A DNA stretch of 64,000 nt from Streptomyces sp. Root431 (lineage in GTDB: Bacteria; Actinomycetota; Actinomycetes; Streptomycetales; Streptomycetaceae), in the NCBI RefSeq assembly GCF_001426585.1, contig NZ_LMEI01000012.1, forward strand, positions 178,962-242,961, in the 5' to 3' direction. The notes below the pieces were generated by a model, which saw only the letters and a program-made list of their open reading frames with translations, was not told the DNA's origin and searched no databases. Shown here in pieces: positions 29,926-40,698 of this stretch (position 1 is the first letter of the stretch; each line of letters begins with the position of its first letter). The translations under genes were made by a program, and so were the position numbers.

Positions 29926-29959
29926 CCGGGGATTCAGCGATGCTTCACCGAATCCCCGG
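29926..29959. promoter_or_regulatory. rpoB-rpoC spacer hairpin
   Basis: CCGGGGATTC / GAATCCCCGG form a 10-bp stem with a 14-nt loop in the 108-bp spacer. It may be a processing site; no T-run follows. Confidence 0.5.
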
Positions 29960-29971
29960 TCCGGACTCCCG

Positions 29972-32900
29972 TCAGACCTCTTCGACGCTGCTCGGCTCGC
30001 GCCGGGACAGGTCGATACCGAGCTCCTCCGCTGCGCGGAAGACGTCCTCGTCGGTGTCGCGCATCTCGATGGACATGCCGTCCGAAGAGAGCACCTCCAC
30101 GTTGAGGCACAGGGACTGCATCTCCTTGATGAGCACCTTGAAGGACTCGGGGATGCCGGGCTCAGGGATGTTCTCGCCCTTGACGATGGCCTCGTAGACC
30201 TTCACGCGGCCGGTCACGTCGTCGGACTTGATCGTCAGCAGCTCCTGGAGGGCGTACGCGGCGCCATAAGCCTCCAGCGCCCACACCTCCATCTCACCGA
30301 AGCGCTGGCCACCGAACTGGGCCTTACCACCCAGCGGCTGCTGGGTGATCATCGAGTAGGGACCGGTCGACCGAGCGTGCAGCTTGTCGTCGACCAGGTG
30401 GTGGAGCTTGAGGATGTACATGTACCCGACCGAGATCGGGTCCGGGAACGGCTCGCCGGAGCGGCCGTCGAACAGCCTCGCCTTACCGGTCGGGAGCACC
30501 ATGCGCTCGCCGTCGCGGTTCGGGATGGTGTGGTTCAGCAGGCCCGCGAGCTCGTCCTCACGCGCACCGTCGAAGACCGGGGTCGCGACGTTGGTGCCGG
30601 GGGCGACCTGGTCGGCGCCGATCGCCTGGAGGCGCTGCGCCCACTCGTCCGCGAGACCGGAGACGTCCCAGCCGCGGCTGGCGAGCCAGCCGAGGTGGAT
30701 CTCCAGGACCTGTCCCGGGTTCATTCGGGACGGGACACCCAGCGGGTTGAGGATGATGTCGACCGGCGTGCCGTCCTCAAGGAAGGGCATGTCCTCGATC
30801 GGAAGGATCTTGGAGATGACACCCTTGTTGCCGTGACGGCCGGCGAGCTTGTCACCGTCGGTGATCTTGCGCTTCTGGGCGACGTAGACGCGGACCAGCT
30901 GGTTCACGCCCGGGGGAAGCTCGTCGCCCTCCTCGCGGTCGAAGACGCGGACGCCGATGATCTTGCCGATCTCGCCGTGGGGCACCTTCAGCGAGGTGTC
31001 ACGGACCTCACGGGCCTTCTCACCGAAGATCGCGCGGAGCAGACGCTCCTCCGGGGTCAGCTCGGTCTCACCCTTGGGCGTGACCTTGCCGACGAGGATG
31101 TCGCCGGCGACGACCTCGGCACCGATACGGATGATGCCGCGCTCGTCGAGGTCGGCGAGGACCTCCTCGGAGACGTTCGGGATGTCCCGGGTGATCTCCT
31201 CCGGACCCAGCTTGGTGTCACGGGCGTCGACCTCGTGCTCCTCGATGTGGATCGAGGAGAGGACGTCGTCCTGCACGAGGCGCTGCGACAGGATGATCGC
31301 GTCCTCGTAGTTGTGACCCTCCCACGGCATGAACGCCACGAGCAGGTTCTTGCCGAGCGCCATCTCGCCGTCTTCGGTGGCGGGACCGTCGGCGAGGACC
31401 TGGCCCTCGATCACGCGGTCGCCCTCGTCGACGACGACCTTCTGGTTGACCGAGGTGCCCTGGTTCGAGCGCGAGAACTTGTGCAGGCGGTACGTGATGT
31501 ACGTGCCGTCGTCGTTGGCGACCGTGACGTAGTCGGCCGACAGCTCCTGGACGACACCGTCCTTCTCGGCCTTGAGCACGTCGCCGGCGTCGGTGGCACA
31601 GCGGTACTCCATGCCGGTACCGACGAGCGGGGCCTCCGACTTAATCAGCGGCACCGCCTGACGCATCATGTTCGCGCCCATGAGGGCACGGTTGGCGTCG
31701 TCGTGCTCGAGGAACGGGATCATGGCGGTCGCGACCGACACCATCTGGCGCGGCGAGACGTCCATGTAGTCGACCTCGGACGGCAGGACGTAGTCGACCT
31801 CGCCGCCACGCTTACGCACCAGGACGCGGTTCTCGGTGAGCCGCATGTCGTCGTTGAGCGCGGCGTTGGCCTGCGCGATGACGAAGCGGTCCTCCTCGTC
31901 GGCGGTGACGTAGTCGACCTCGTCGGTGACCTGGCCGTCGACGACCTTGCGGTACGGCGTCTCGATGAAGCCGAACGCGTTGACGCGGCCGTACGAGGCG
32001 AGCGAACCGATCAGACCGATGTTCGGGCCTTCCGGGGTCTCGATCGGGCACATGCGTCCGTAGTGGGACGGGTGCACGTCTCGGACCTCGAAGCCGGCCC
32101 GCTCACGGGACAGACCACCAGGGCCCAGCGCCGAGAGACGACGCTTGTGCGTCAGACCCGACAGCGGGTTGTTCTGGTCCATGAACTGGGACAGCTGGCT
32201 GGTGCCGAAGAACTCCTTGATGGAGGCGACGACCGGCCGGATGTTGATCAGGGTCTGCGGCGTGATCGCCTCGACGTCCTGGGTGGTCATCCGCTCGCGG
32301 ACGACGCGCTCCATACGAGCCAGACCCGTGCGGACCTGGTTCTGGATGAGCTCGCCGACGTTGCGCAGACGACGGTTGCCGAAGTGGTCGATGTCGTCGG
32401 TCTCGACGACGATCTCGTTGCCGTTCTCGCCGACCGTCTCGGTCTCGCCCGCGTGGAGCTTGACCAGGTACTTGATCGTGGCGATGACGTCATCGGTGGT
32501 GAGCACGCCGGCGTCCAGCGGCTCGTCGGCGCCGAGCTTCTTGTTCACCTTGTAGCGGCCGACCTTCGCGAGGTCGTAGCGCTTCGGGTTGAAGTAGAGG
32601 TTCTCGAGCAGCGTCTGAGCGGCCTCACGGGTCGGCGGCTCGCCCGGACGCAGCTTGCGGTAGATGTCGAGCAGCGCGTCGTCCTGGCCCTGGGTGTGGT
32701 CCTTCTCCAGGGTGGCGCGCATGGACTCGTACTCGCCGAACTCCTGCAGGATCTGCTCGGTGGTCCAGCCGAGAGCCTTCAGCAGAACGGTGACCGACTG
32801 CTTGCGCTTGCGGTCGATGCGGACACCGACCAGGTCGCGCTTGTCGATCTCCATCTCCAGCCAGGCACCCCGGGACGGGATGATCTTGGCGGAGAAGATG

Positions 32901-33454
32901 TCCTTGTCGGACGTCTTGTCGATCGAGGAGTCGAAGTAGACGCCGGGCGAACGGACCAGCTGCGACACCACGACACGCTCGGTGCCGTTGATGACGAAGG
33001 TGCCCTTGTTGGTCATGAGCGGGAAGTCGCCCATGAAGACCGTCTGAGACTTGATCTCGCCGGTCTCGTTGTTGGTGAACTCGGCGGTGACGAAGAGCGG
33101 GGCGCCGTACGTGAAGTCACGGTCCTTGCACTCGTCGATCGAGTTCTTCGGCGGCTCGAAGCGGTGGTCGCGGAAGGTCAGCGACATCGACCCGGAGAAG
33201 TCCTCGATCGGCGAGATCTCCTCGAAGATCTCTTCCAGGCCGGACTTCGTGGGGACGTCCTGTCCCGACTCAAGGGCAGCCTCGACGCGAGCCTTCCAGG
33301 CGGCGTTGCCGAGCAGCCAGTCAAAGCTCTCGGTCTGCAGCGCGAGGAGGTTCGGAACCTCGAGGGGCTCCTTGATCTTTGCAAAGGAGATGCGCAGCGG
33401 GGCGGTGCTTGCGCCGTTGTTCGTATTGGTCGAGGCGTTGCGCGAGGCGGCCAA
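29972..33454 (-). CDS. rpoB: RNA polymerase beta subunit
   Basis: 1160 aa. The rifampicin pocket reads [20 protein letters not shown] followed by [16 protein letters not shown], the wild-type, sensitive residues. Other conserved blocks are [20 protein letters not shown] and [16 protein letters not shown] chose TTG 33454 ([16 protein letters not shown]), which has GAAGGA upstream and gives the usual Streptomyces length; the ATG 87 nt upstream adds an unrelated tail. It lies in the rplJL-rpoBC operon, downstream of an attenuator-like hairpin. Confidence 0.97.
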   Translation of the reverse strand: MAASRNASTNTNNGASTAPLRISFAKIKEPLEVPNLLALQTESFDWLLGNAAWKARVEAALESGQDVPTKSGLEEIFEEISPIEDFSGSMSLTFRDHRFEPPKNSIDECKDRDFTYGAPLFVTAEFTNNETGEIKSQTVFMGDFPLMTNKGTFVINGTERVVVSQLVRSPGVYFDSSIDKTSDKDIFSAKIIPSRGAWLEMEIDKRDLVGVRIDRKRKQSVTVLLKALGWTTEQILQEFGEYESMRATLEKDHTQGQDDALLDIYRKLRPGEPPTREAAQTLLENLYFNPKRYDLAKVGRYKVNKKLGADEPLDAGVLTTDDVIATIKYLVKLHAGETETVGENGNEIVVETDDIDHFGNRRLRNVGELIQNQVRTGLARMERVVRERMTTQDVEAITPQTLINIRPVVASIKEFFGTSQLSQFMDQNNPLSGLTHKRRLSALGPGGLSRERAGFEVRDVHPSHYGRMCPIETPEGPNIGLIGSLASYGRVNAFGFIETPYRKVVDGQVTDEVDYVTADEEDRFVIAQANAALNDDMRLTENRVLVRKRGGEVDYVLPSEVDYMDVSPRQMVSVATAMIPFLEHDDANRALMGANMMRQAVPLIKSEAPLVGTGMEYRCATDAGDVLKAEKDGVVQELSADYVTVANDDGTYITYRLHKFSRSNQGTSVNQKVVVDEGDRVIEGQVLADGPATEDGEMALGKNLLVAFMPWEGHNYEDAIILSQRLVQDDVLSSIHIEEHEVDARDTKLGPEEITRDIPNVSEEVLADLDERGIIRIGAEVVAGDILVGKVTPKGETELTPEERLLRAIFGEKAREVRDTSLKVPHGEIGKIIGVRVFDREEGDELPPGVNQLVRVYVAQKRKITDGDKLAGRHGNKGVISKILPIEDMPFLEDGTPVDIILNPLGVPSRMNPGQVLEIHLGWLASRGWDVSGLADEWAQRLQAIGADQVAPGTNVATPVFDGAREDELAGLLNHTIPNRDGERMVLPTGKARLFDGRSGEPFPDPISVGYMYILKLHHLVDDKLHARSTGPYSMITQQPLGGKAQFGGQRFGEMEVWALEAYGAAYALQELLTIKSDDVTGRVKVYEAIVKGENIPEPGIPESFKVLIKEMQSLCLNVEVLSSDGMSIEMRDTDEDVFRAAEELGIDLSRREPSSVEEV

Positions 33455-34003
33455 GAGGGGGTCCTTCCGAGGGCTCGGACTCACTACGCGCGTACCGGTC
33501 CCCAGCAATGCTTTGCGGCAGACGTTTCCTGAGATGGCCAAAAGGCCAGGTCAGACGGGGTCGGTCCACGAAGCGGATGCGAAGGTATGCCCCTGGTGAC
33601 GGGCAGGGGGCAGCTAACAGGCAGCGCAAAGGGTCAGTGTAGCCACTCGGCTCACTGATGTCCAGGGCGAATAATTCGCGACCCTCGTTGCTCTCAACTC
33701 CGCGGTACCTCGCGCCGTGCGGCGCACCTCGATACTGCCCGTTCAGTCGTCGATCCATGCCTCGGATACGGATCGTTGTGACGACGCGTCCTGAGAATTG
33801 CGCGCTGCGTGCGGTTCGTCAAGGCCCCCCGGTCTGCGGGGCGCACGGCGAAGATCACCATACTCCGCCTCCGGCTGCCCTCGGGGACCCCGCCACGCCC
33901 TTCCCGGGGAACGCCGAAAGGCGACCACCCAGAAGGGTGATCGCCTTTCGATGCCCTCGCGTTACACGGGGGCAGGAGTCAGCTTCAGCGACTCGAAACG
34001 GTC
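33455..34003 (-). promoter_or_regulatory. rplL-rpoB intergenic leader
   Basis: 549 bp without a gene, the usual long rpoB leader. It contains an attenuator-like hairpin just after rplL (33915-33950) and otherwise AT-richer sequence where an rpoB-specific promoter would fit. No reading frame in it looks like a protein. Confidence 0.7.
33915..33950. terminator. rplL-rpoB attenuator
   Basis: CGAAAGGCGA-C-CACCC pairs with GGGTG-A-TCGCCTTTCG (15 bp with one mismatch) 54 nt after rplL. A partial terminator here is known in many bacteria to keep L7/L12 in excess over RNA polymerase. Confidence 0.75.
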
Positions 34004-34387
34004 TTACTTGACCGTGACGGTGGCGCCGGCGGCCTTGAGGGACTCGGCAGCCTTCTCGGCGGCCTCCTTCGCGACCTTCTCGAGGACGGCCTTCGGGGTG
34101 CCGTCGACGAGGTCCTTGGCCTCCTTGAGGCCCAGGGAGGTGAGCTCGCGCACGACCTTGATGACCTGGATCTTCTTGTCGCCGGCACCCTCGAGGATGA
34201 CGTCGAACTCGTCCTGCTCCTCGACGGCCTCGGCACCGGCGACCGGGGCGCCCGGGCCGGCAACGGCGACGGCCGCGGCGGCGGTGACGTCGAACTTGTC
34301 CTCGAAGGCCTTAACGAACTCGGAGAGCTCGATGAGGGTCATCTCCTCGAACTGGGCGAGGAGGTCGTCCTGAGAGAGCTTCGCCAT
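34004..34387 (-). CDS. rplL: 50S ribosomal protein L7/L12
   Basis: 127 aa. It has the N-terminal dimerisation domain ([20 protein letters not shown]), an Ala-rich hinge ([18 protein letters not shown]) and the C-terminal factor-binding domain ([20 protein letters not shown]). It forms the stalk that recruits EF-Tu and EF-G. ATG 34387 follows GGAAGGA. It lies 111 nt after rplJ, with which it forms the L10(L12)4 complex. Confidence 0.98.
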   Translation of the reverse strand: MAKLSQDDLLAQFEEMTLIELSEFVKAFEDKFDVTAAAAVAVAGPGAPVAGAEAVEEQDEFDVILEGAGDKKIQVIKVVRELTSLGLKEAKDLVDGTPKAVLEKVAKEAAEKAAESLKAAGATVTVK

Positions 34388-34498
34388 GATGGGCGATCCT
34401 TCCACTAATTCGGCAGGTGCCGATGTGTCTTTAGAGGCGGGCGTAACGGCCCGCTACGACCCACGCACTAGGCGGCGTGGATCAATGCGCGAGCCGAA

Positions 34499-35029
34499 TT
34501 ACTCGGCACCGCCCTGCTCGGCGAGCTTGACGCGAAGCGCTTCCGCGGTGCGGACGAACTTCGACGGCAGCGCCTGGAAGAGCGAGGCAGCCTGAGACTG
34601 CTTGCCCTTGAAGGCACCGGCCAGCTTGCTGAGCAGAACCTCGCGGGACTCGAGGTCCGCAAGCTTCTTGATGTCGTCGGCGGAGAGAGCCTTACCGTCA
34701 AGGACACCGGCCTTGATGATGAGGTTCGGGTTCTCCTTGGCGAAGTCACGCAGGGCCTTCGCCGACTCCACCGGGTCACCGGTGACGAAGGCGACCGCGG
34801 TCGGACCAGCGAAGTGCTCGTCCAGTGCGGTGATCCCGGCCTCGTTGGCCGCAATCTTGGTCAGCGTGTTCTTCACCACGGCGTACTGGGCGTTCTCACC
34901 GAGCGAACGACGCAGCGTCTTGAGCTGCGCAACGGTGAGACCCCGGTACTCGGTCAGCACGGCGGCGTTGGAGCTCTGGAACGCGTCCTTGAGCTCGGCC
35001 ACCGATGCAGCCTTGTTGGGCGTCGGCAT
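34499..35029 (-). CDS. rplJ: 50S ribosomal protein L10
   Basis: 176 aa. It starts [20 protein letters not shown] and contains [19 protein letters not shown] and the C-terminal helix that carries L7/L12 dimers. ATG 35029 is preceded by AAGGAGG at 10-16 nt; a start 54 nt upstream would place that ribosome site inside the gene. Translation is probably autoregulated, since its ribosome site lies in a hairpin (35039-35076). Confidence 0.98.
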   Translation of the reverse strand: MPTPNKAASVAELKDAFQSSNAAVLTEYRGLTVAQLKTLRRSLGENAQYAVVKNTLTKIAANEAGITALDEHFAGPTAVAFVTGDPVESAKALRDFAKENPNLIIKAGVLDGKALSADDIKKLADLESREVLLSKLAGAFKGKQSQAASLFQALPSKFVRTAEALRVKLAEQGGAE

Positions 35030-35038
35030 AGTGCTTCG

Positions 35039-35076
35039 GCCTCCTTCCGGGTGATGAGGACCGCTCAGAAGGAGGC
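35039..35076 (-). promoter_or_regulatory. rplJ leader hairpin hiding the ribosome binding site
   Basis: On the minus strand GCCTCCTTC (35076-35068) is exactly complementary to GAAGGAGGC (35047-35039), which contains the rplJ Shine-Dalgarno. The loop is 20 nt. Upstream to 35277 is the rest of a leader of about 200 nt. This fits feedback control of rplJL translation by L10 or L10-L12. Confidence 0.75.
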
Positions 35077-35277
35077 TGAACAAAACAAAACGCCCCGGCG
35101 CAGGCGCACGGGGCTGAGCTCGACCGAACGATTAAGTCCGGGAACCATCCACAGTCACCTGCGCGGGTCGTCCGTTGTCAGCGGATCCTTCGGCCACCGC
35201 ACCCGGTAGGGCACAGCAACGACCAGCGGTCTTTGGCTTCTGTGGAAGCGTACGTGACGGCTTGCGGTTCGGGCAAA

Positions 35278-36204
35278 TCAGCTCTGCTTGAGGCCCTCGC
35301 CGAGCTCCTTGAGCATCTCGAAGAGGTCCAGGGTGTCCTCGGCCGGCGGGGCCTGGACCGCGGCCTTGGTGCCGTAGTCGCTGTAGTCGGCCCGCATCTG
35401 CATCGAGCCCTCGGCCATCTTCATGCCGATGTCCATGCGCGCCGGGTAGCCGTCCTCGTTCACCCAGACCTCGGTGTCATAGCCCTTGAGGCCGGCCTTC
35501 TGCACGTTGGCGAGGAGCTTGTCGTAGTCCTCCTTGGGGAGCAGCTTCGAGGAGTCGCCGGCCTTGAGCATCTGCTCGACCGTGAGCGTCCCCTTGTAGT
35601 GCTGCGTCTCCATGCCGTTGACCTTCTCGGCGCCGACGTGCTTGAGGTTCGGCGAGTCGAGGAGCAGGGCGAGCTGCTGGGCCGGGTCCTGGTTCATGCT
35701 CTCCAGGCCGCCGGTCATCTGCTTCTGGAGGGCCTTGTCGCCGGCGGCGTCCGCCGCGGCCATCAGGTCCAGCTTCATCCAGCGCTTGCCGTCCATCTCG
35801 GCGGCCTGCTTCGCGCCCATGTCCATGTACATGACGTTGTCGAGCATGATCATGCGGACCTGCTCGGGGGCCTCGCCGCCGGCGCCGGCGCCGGCCGCGC
35901 TCAGCATGGAGCCCTTCATGGTGATGTCCATCACCGAGGGGCCCCAGCCCTGGACGCCGGTCAGCTCGGCGGTGCCCGAGTCCGCGCCGGCACCCTCCAT
36001 GCTCATCGTCATCTTGACCTTGGCGGCCTTGGCCTCCGAGGTCTTCTGGTACGCGGCCTGGATGACCTTCGTGACGTCGCCCAGGCTCTGCGTCTTCGGC
36101 GCGTCGGCGGCCTTCCCCTCGCCGTCCTGACACCCCGCGACGCCCACGACGACGGCCGTGGCCGTCAGAGCGACGCCCGCGCGCTTCCATGCGGACATGT
36201 TCAT
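35278..36204 (-). CDS. LppX/LprG-like lipoprotein
   Basis: 308 aa. A lipoprotein signal peptide is clear: basic start (MSAWKRAG), hydrophobic core (VALTATAVVVG) and lipobox VAGC. The mature protein has the pattern of actinobacterial LppX_LprAFG-type proteins (VIQAAYQKTSEAKAAKVKMT ... GWGPSVMDITMKGSML ... EVWVNEDGYPARMDIGMKM), a half-barrel fold that binds lipid or other hydrophobic ligands at the outer face of the membrane. It sits between rplJ and rplA, a conserved place in Streptomyces. Either ATG 36204 or ATG 36198 could be used. Confidence 0.88.
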   Translation of the reverse strand: MNMSAWKRAGVALTATAVVVGVAGCQDGEGKAADAPKTQSLGDVTKVIQAAYQKTSEAKAAKVKMTMSMEGAGADSGTAELTGVQGWGPSVMDITMKGSMLSAAGAGAGGEAPEQVRMIMLDNVMYMDMGAKQAAEMDGKRWMKLDLMAAADAAGDKALQKQMTGGLESMNQDPAQQLALLLDSPNLKHVGAEKVNGMETQHYKGTLTVEQMLKAGDSSKLLPKEDYDKLLANVQKAGLKGYDTEVWVNEDGYPARMDIGMKMAEGSMQMRADYSDYGTKAAVQAPPAEDTLDLFEMLKELGEGLKQS

Positions 36205-36257
36205 GAGTGTTCCCCACCCCTTGCTGCGTCTTTACGGTCCTTTGAACCGTAACAAAG

Positions 36258-36297
36258 AACAGGCCCCCGCCTCTCCGGAGAGAGGCGAGGGCCTGTT
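36258..36297. terminator. rplKA terminator
   Basis: AACAGGCCC-C-CGCCTCTC and GAGAGGCG-A-GGGCCTGTT form a 17-bp stem with one mismatch and a CGGA loop, just after rplA. Confidence 0.85.
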
Positions 36298-36321
36298 GAC
36301 CACTCAGTGAACCGGTGAGGT

Positions 36322-37050
36322 TCAGACCGCGGCCGGGTCCTCCTCGACGAGGAGGTTACGGGTGCGGTTGGAGTCCAGCGGGATGCCGGGGCCCATCGTC
36401 GTCGTCAGGGTCGCCTTCTTGATGTAGCGGCCCTTGGCGGCGGACGGCTTCAGACGAAGGATCTCGTCCAGGGCCGCGGCGTAGTTCTCGACCAGCTTCG
36501 TCTCGTCGAAGGAGACCTTGCCGATGATGAAGTGCAGGTTCGAGTGCTTGTCGACGCGGAACTCGATCTTGCCGCCCTTGATGTCGTTGACAGCCTTCGC
36601 GACATCGGGGGTGACGGTGCCGACCTTGGGGTTCGGCATGAGACCACGCGGGCCGAGGACGCGGCCGAGGCGGCCGACCTTGCCCATGAGGTCCGGGGTG
36701 GCCACAACGGCGTCGAACTCGTTCAGGCGGTTGCCCTTGGAGATCTCGTCGATGAGCTCGTCGGAGCCGACGATGTCGGCGCCAGCGGCGATCGCGGCCT
36801 CGGCACGGTCACCGGTCGCGAAGACCAGGACCCGGGCGGTCTTGCCGGTGCCGTGCGGGAGGTTCACGGTGCCGCGGACCATCTGGTCGGCCTTGCGCGG
36901 GTCGACGCCCAGGCGGAAGGCGACCTCGACGGTTCCGTCGAACTTGGTGGCGGCGGTGTCCTTGGCGAGACGGACGGCCTCGAGGGGGGCGTAGTTGCGC
37001 TCCCGGTCGATCTTGGCGTCCGCGGCGCGGAGAGCCTTGCTGCGCTTCAC
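36322..37050 (-). CDS. rplA: 50S ribosomal protein L1
   Basis: 242 aa, full length. Conserved segments are [51 protein letters not shown] and [18 protein letters not shown]. It binds 23S rRNA at the E-site stalk. GTG 37050 has GGAGAAGAA upstream. Second gene of the rplK-rplA pair. Confidence 0.98.
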   Translation of the reverse strand: MKRSKALRAADAKIDRERNYAPLEAVRLAKDTAATKFDGTVEVAFRLGVDPRKADQMVRGTVNLPHGTGKTARVLVFATGDRAEAAIAAGADIVGSDELIDEISKGNRLNEFDAVVATPDLMGKVGRLGRVLGPRGLMPNPKVGTVTPDVAKAVNDIKGGKIEFRVDKHSNLHFIIGKVSFDETKLVENYAAALDEILRLKPSAAKGRYIKKATLTTTMGPGIPLDSNRTRNLLVEEDPAAV

Positions 37051-37128
37051 TTCTTCTCCTGTTGGTTCAGGTGTGGAGTCGTGGTGCGGGCCGGCGCGGG
37101 CCCTACCACTAGGTCACGAGGGGGGTGA

Positions 37129-37563
37129 TCAGCCCTCGACCGTGATGCCCATGGAGCGGGCGGTGCCAGCGATGATCTTGGACGCGGCGTCCAGGTCGTT
37201 GGCGTTCAGGTCGGGGAGCTTGACCGTGGCGATCTCGCGGACCTGGGCGGCCGTGAGCTTGGCGACCTTGGTCTTGTGCGGCTCGCCGGAGCCCTTGTCC
37301 ACACCAGCGGCCTTGAGGATCAGCTTGGCGGCCGGCGGAGTCTTGGTGATGAAGGTGAAGGTGCGGTCCTCGTAGACCGTGATCTCCACCGGCACGACCA
37401 TGCCACGCTGCGACTCGGTCGCGGCGTTGTAGGCCTTGCAGAACTCCATGATGTTGACGCCGTGCTGACCGAGCGCGGGGCCGACCGGCGGGGCCGGGTT
37501 CGCCGCACCGGCGTTGATCTGGAGCTTGATAAGCCCCGTGACCTTCTTCTTCTTGGGAGGCAT
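37129..37563 (-). CDS. rplK: 50S ribosomal protein L11
   Basis: 144 aa. It begins [20 protein letters not shown] and contains [20 protein letters not shown], the signature of L11. It binds the GTPase-associated region of 23S rRNA and is needed for RelA/stringent response; in Streptomyces, L11 changes affect antibiotic production. ATG 37563 follows GGAGAGAG. It is preceded by the nusG terminator and its own promoter. Confidence 0.98.
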
Positions 37564-37633
37564 TGCTCTCTCCGGGTCCTAGTGAGAGTGTTCAGCCCGC
37601 CTTCCGGTCATCCGGATGCAGGCATACCGCACA

Positions 37634-37661
37634 ACGATAACGGGTATAGACGCGCGGCCAA
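37634..37661 (-). promoter_or_regulatory. rplKA promoter candidate
   Basis: On the minus strand TTGGCC (37661-37656) and TATCGT (37639-37634) are 16 nt apart, about 70 bp upstream of rplK and just after the nusG terminator. Confidence 0.5.
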
Positions 37662-37670
37662 AAACCGAGC

Positions 37671-37703
37671 AGGTCAGAGCGGCTGTGAGAGCCACTCTGA
37701 CCT
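37671..37703. terminator. nusG terminator
   Basis: AGGTCAGAG / CTCTGACCT with an inner GGCT/AGCC pair, 18 nt after the nusG stop. Confidence 0.75.
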
Positions 37704-37721
37704 GGTCGGAAACTTGTGAGA

Positions 37722-38639
37722 TCAGTTCTTCTGGATCTGGTCGAAGCTGAGCTCGACCGGGGTCTCGCGACCGAAGATCTCGACGAGGCCCTTGACCTTC
37801 TTCGAGTCCGGGTTGATCTCGTTGATCGTGGCCTGGAGGGTCGCGAAGGGACCGTCCGTGACCGTGACCGAGTCGCCGACCTCGAAGTCCAGGACCTGGA
37901 CCTCCAGCTTGCGGGCGGGAGCGGGCTTGCCCTCGGCCTCCGCGGCCTCGCGGGCGGCCTTCTCCTCGGCCTCCGGGGCGAGCATCTTGACGATCTCGTC
38001 CAGGGTCAGCGGGTACGGGTCGTAGGCGTTGCCCACGAAGCCGGTGACGCCGGGGGTGTTGCGGACGACGCCCCAGGACTCGTTCGTCAGGTCCATGCGG
38101 ACGAGAACGTAGCCGGGAAGCTTGTTCTGCTTGACGTTCTTCCGCTCGCCGCCCTTGATCTGGACGATCTCTTCCTCGGGGACCTCGGCCTGATAGATGA
38201 AGTCCTCGACGTTGAGCGAGACGGCACGCTGCTCGAGGTTGGCCTTCACGCGCTTCTCGTAGCCCGCGTAGGTGTGGATGACGTACCACTCACCGGGCAG
38301 GGTGCGGAGCTCCTCGCGAAGCGCGGCGACCGGGTCGACCGGGGCGGCCGGCTCGGCCTCTTCCTCGGTCTCGTCCTCGGCCTCTTCGTCGTCGGACTCC
38401 TCGGACTCGTCCGACTCGTCTTCCTCGACCTCGACCTCGTCCTCGGCGTCCTCTTCGGACTCCTCGGCTTCCGCCTCGTCCTCGTCCTCGTCCTCGACGT
38501 GGAGAGCGGCTTCCTCGGCGGCCTCGCCAGCAGCGTCGTCAGCAGCGTCGGCCTGGTCCTCGTCGGCGGCCTCGACGATGTCCAGCTCGTCCTCGACGGA
38601 CTCGGACTCGAAGGCGTCGTTCAGGTTCGCGTCAGACAC
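37722..38639 (-). CDS. nusG: transcription antitermination/elongation factor NusG with long acidic N-terminus
   Basis: 305 aa against about 180 for the E. coli protein. Residues 1-105 are an extremely acidic, low-complexity extension ([18 protein letters not shown] and similar). The NGN domain follows (about 115-230, [30 protein letters not shown]) with an Ala/Glu insertion near 225-245, then the KOW domain ([34 protein letters not shown]). NusG binds RNA polymerase and couples it to Rho or ribosomes. GTG 38639 has AGGAAG upstream. It follows secE. Confidence 0.96.
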   Translation of the reverse strand: MSDANLNDAFESESVEDELDIVEAADEDQADAADDAAGEAAEEAALHVEDEDEDEAEAEESEEDAEDEVEVEEDESDESEESDDEEAEDETEEEAEPAAPVDPVAALREELRTLPGEWYVIHTYAGYEKRVKANLEQRAVSLNVEDFIYQAEVPEEEIVQIKGGERKNVKQNKLPGYVLVRMDLTNESWGVVRNTPGVTGFVGNAYDPYPLTLDEIVKMLAPEAEEKAAREAAEAEGKPAPARKLEVQVLDFEVGDSVTVTDGPFATLQATINEINPDSKKVKGLVEIFGRETPVELSFDQIQKN

Positions 38640-38683
38640 GGTGGCTGCTTCTTCCTGCGATACAGATGGGGTGGAACAAAAAG

Positions 38684-38971
38684 TCAGCCGAAGACGTACT
38701 TGACTGCTTCCTGGAAGCCATAGTCAATCACGGTGACAAGGCCGATCATGATGACGACGAAGATAATCACCACAGTGGTGTACGACGTCAGCTGGCTACG
38801 GGTGGGCCAGACGACCTTGCGGAGTTCCGCGACGATCTGGCGGTAGAAGAGCGCGAGACGGCCCAGAGGGCCCTTCTTGCCGCGCTTGCCACCCTTGCGG
38901 GCCTTCTTCTTGGACTCAGAGGCCTCGTCGTCGGCATCAGGCATGTCGATGGAGCCTACGGCGTCCGTCAC
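38684..38971 (-). CDS. secE: preprotein translocase subunit SecE
   Basis: 95 aa. An N-terminal charged region ([20 protein letters not shown]) leads to the SecE core ([20 protein letters not shown]) and one transmembrane segment ([20 protein letters not shown]). It clamps SecY in the membrane. GTG 38971. The order tRNA-Trp, secE, nusG, rplK, rplA is the usual one. Confidence 0.97.
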   Translation of the reverse strand: MTDAVGSIDMPDADDEASESKKKARKGGKRGKKGPLGRLALFYRQIVAELRKVVWPTRSQLTSYTTVVIIFVVIMIGLVTVIDYGFQEAVKYVFG

Positions 38972-39075
38972 GATCTCTCACCTGATTCCGGGTCGGCCGT
39001 GCCGCGCCCGGGATGGAGCCGCACGGCGGTGCAATGAAGTACGTACATGCGCACAACACCTGGCGGTGTGTGTAG

Positions 39076-39148
39076 CAGGGCCGGAGGGACTTGAACCCCC
39101 AACCGCCGGTTTTGGAGACCGGTGCTCTACCAATTGAGCTACGACCCT
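39076..39148 (-). tRNA. tRNA-Trp (CCA)
   Basis: 73 nt. Acceptor arms AGGGTCG and CGGCCCT pair, the T-loop reads GGTTCAAGTCC and the anticodon loop CTCCAAA gives CCA. It lies 104 nt upstream of secE, in the same direction. Confidence 0.97.
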
Positions 39149-39354
39149 TTGTTGGTGTCCCTCAACCTACCGCATCGTGAGATGTGGTCGGTGCGGGCCA
39201 ACGAGCAGTGAGCATACGTGGTCATGGGGGTCCGCGTCGAACAGAAACCACGCCGACCTGCTCTCGGATGGACGTACGACCGGGATTGACCGTTCCTGTC
39301 CGGTCCGTGAAACCTGTGTGCCGGGCCCTGATCCGGTCTGGGACGATGGGCCGC

Positions 39355-40581
39355 ATGAGCGCTGCTACCCCTCCCACCGAGCGTCGGGTCTCCGCCCGCA
39401 TCGGTGCGATCTCCGAGTCCGCCACCCTCGCCGTCGACGCCAAGGCCAAGGCCCTCAAGGCCGCCGGGCGCCCGGTGATCGGCTTCGGTGCCGGTGAGCC
39501 CGACTTCCCGACCCCCGACTACATCGTCGAGGCGGCCGTCGAGGCTTGCAGGAACCCGAAGTACCACCGCTACACGCCGGCCGGCGGTCTGCCCGAGCTG
39601 AAGGCCGCGATCGCCGCCAAGACGCTGCGCGACTCGGGCTACGAGGTCGACGCCTCCCAGGTCCTGGTGACCAACGGCGGCAAGCAGGCGATCTACGAGG
39701 CCTTCGCCGCGATCCTCGACCCGGGCGACGAGGTCATCGTCCCGGCGCCGTACTGGACGACGTACCCCGAGTCGATCCGTCTCGCCGGCGGTGTCCCGGT
39801 GGAGGTCGTGGCCGACGAGACCACCGGCTACCGGGTCTCGGTGGAGCAGCTGGAGGCCGCGCGCACGGAGAAGACCAAGGTCGTCCTCTTCGTCTCGCCG
39901 TCCAACCCGACCGGCGCGGTGTACTCCGAGGCCGAGACCGAGGCGATCGGCCGCTGGGCCGTCGAGCACGGTCTGTGGGTCCTGACGGACGAGATCTACG
40001 AGCACCTGGTCTACGGCGGCGCCTCGGCGGTCTCCCTGCCGGCGGTCATGCCGGAGCTGCGCGACAAGTGCATCGTCGTCAACGGTGTCGCCAAGACGTA
40101 CGCGATGACGGGCTGGCGCGTGGGCTGGATCATCGGCCCGAAGGACGTCGTGAAGGCCGCGACGAACCTCCAGTCGCACGCCACGTCGAACGTGAGCAAC
40201 GTGGCGCAGGTGGCCGCACTGGCCGCCGTGTCCGGCAACCTGGACGCCGTCGCGGAGATGGGGCGCGCCTTCGACCGCCGCCGCCAGACGATCGTGCGGA
40301 TGCTCAACGAGATCGAGGGCGTCTACTGCCCGACGCCGGAGGGCGCGTTCTACGTGTACCCCTCGGTGAAGGGTCTGCTCGGCAAGGAGATCCGCGGCAA
40401 GCGCCCCGAGACCTCCGTCGAGCTCGCGGCCCTGATCCTCGACGAGGCCGAGGTCGCGGTCGTCCCCGGCGAGGCCTTCGGCACGCCCGGCTACCTGCGC
40501 CTGTCGTACGCGCTCGGCGACGAGGACCTGGTCGAGGGCGTCTCCCGGATCCAGAAGCTGCTGGCCGAGGCGACCGCCTGA
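39355..40581 (+). CDS. aspC: PLP-dependent aspartate aminotransferase family enzyme
   Basis: 408 aa, fold-type I class I aminotransferase. Visible signatures: [42 protein letters not shown] (Asp-Tyr cofactor contacts), [15 protein letters not shown] (Schiff-base Lys) and the substrate Arg in YLRLSYALG. It transfers amino groups between aspartate (or aromatic amino acids) and 2-oxoglutarate. I chose ATG 39355 ([15 protein letters not shown]), the usual start; no strong ribosome site precedes it. It is monocistronic, ending at a strong terminator. Confidence 0.94.
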   Translation: MSAATPPTERRVSARIGAISESATLAVDAKAKALKAAGRPVIGFGAGEPDFPTPDYIVEAAVEACRNPKYHRYTPAGGLPELKAAIAAKTLRDSGYEVDASQVLVTNGGKQAIYEAFAAILDPGDEVIVPAPYWTTYPESIRLAGGVPVEVVADETTGYRVSVEQLEAARTEKTKVVLFVSPSNPTGAVYSEAETEAIGRWAVEHGLWVLTDEIYEHLVYGGASAVSLPAVMPELRDKCIVVNGVAKTYAMTGWRVGWIIGPKDVVKAATNLQSHATSNVSNVAQVAALAAVSGNLDAVAEMGRAFDRRRQTIVRMLNEIEGVYCPTPEGAFYVYPSVKGLLGKEIRGKRPETSVELAALILDEAEVAVVPGEAFGTPGYLRLSYALGDEDLVEGVSRIQKLLAEATA

Positions 40582-40595
40582 TCGCTCGACCCCGC

Positions 40596-40623
40596 GGGCC
40601 CCGGTTCTTCGGAACCGGGGCCC
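40596..40623 (+). terminator. aspC terminator
   Basis: GGGCCCCGGTTC and GAACCGGGGCCC form a perfect 12-bp stem with a TTCG loop, followed by GTTTTTG. Confidence 0.93.
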
Positions 40624-40698
40624 GTTTTTGCGTTCTAGCAAGGTCCCGATCGGGGAAAGGGGGTGCCTTCGTCCATTCGGGTGCGGCAGGATCAGTCG

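Noticed and set aside
29972-33454. Rifampicin-resistance type rpoB (and streptomycin-resistance rpsL)
   Set aside because: The rifampicin pocket residues and S12 Lys43 and Lys88 are wild type, so these are the ordinary housekeeping copies.
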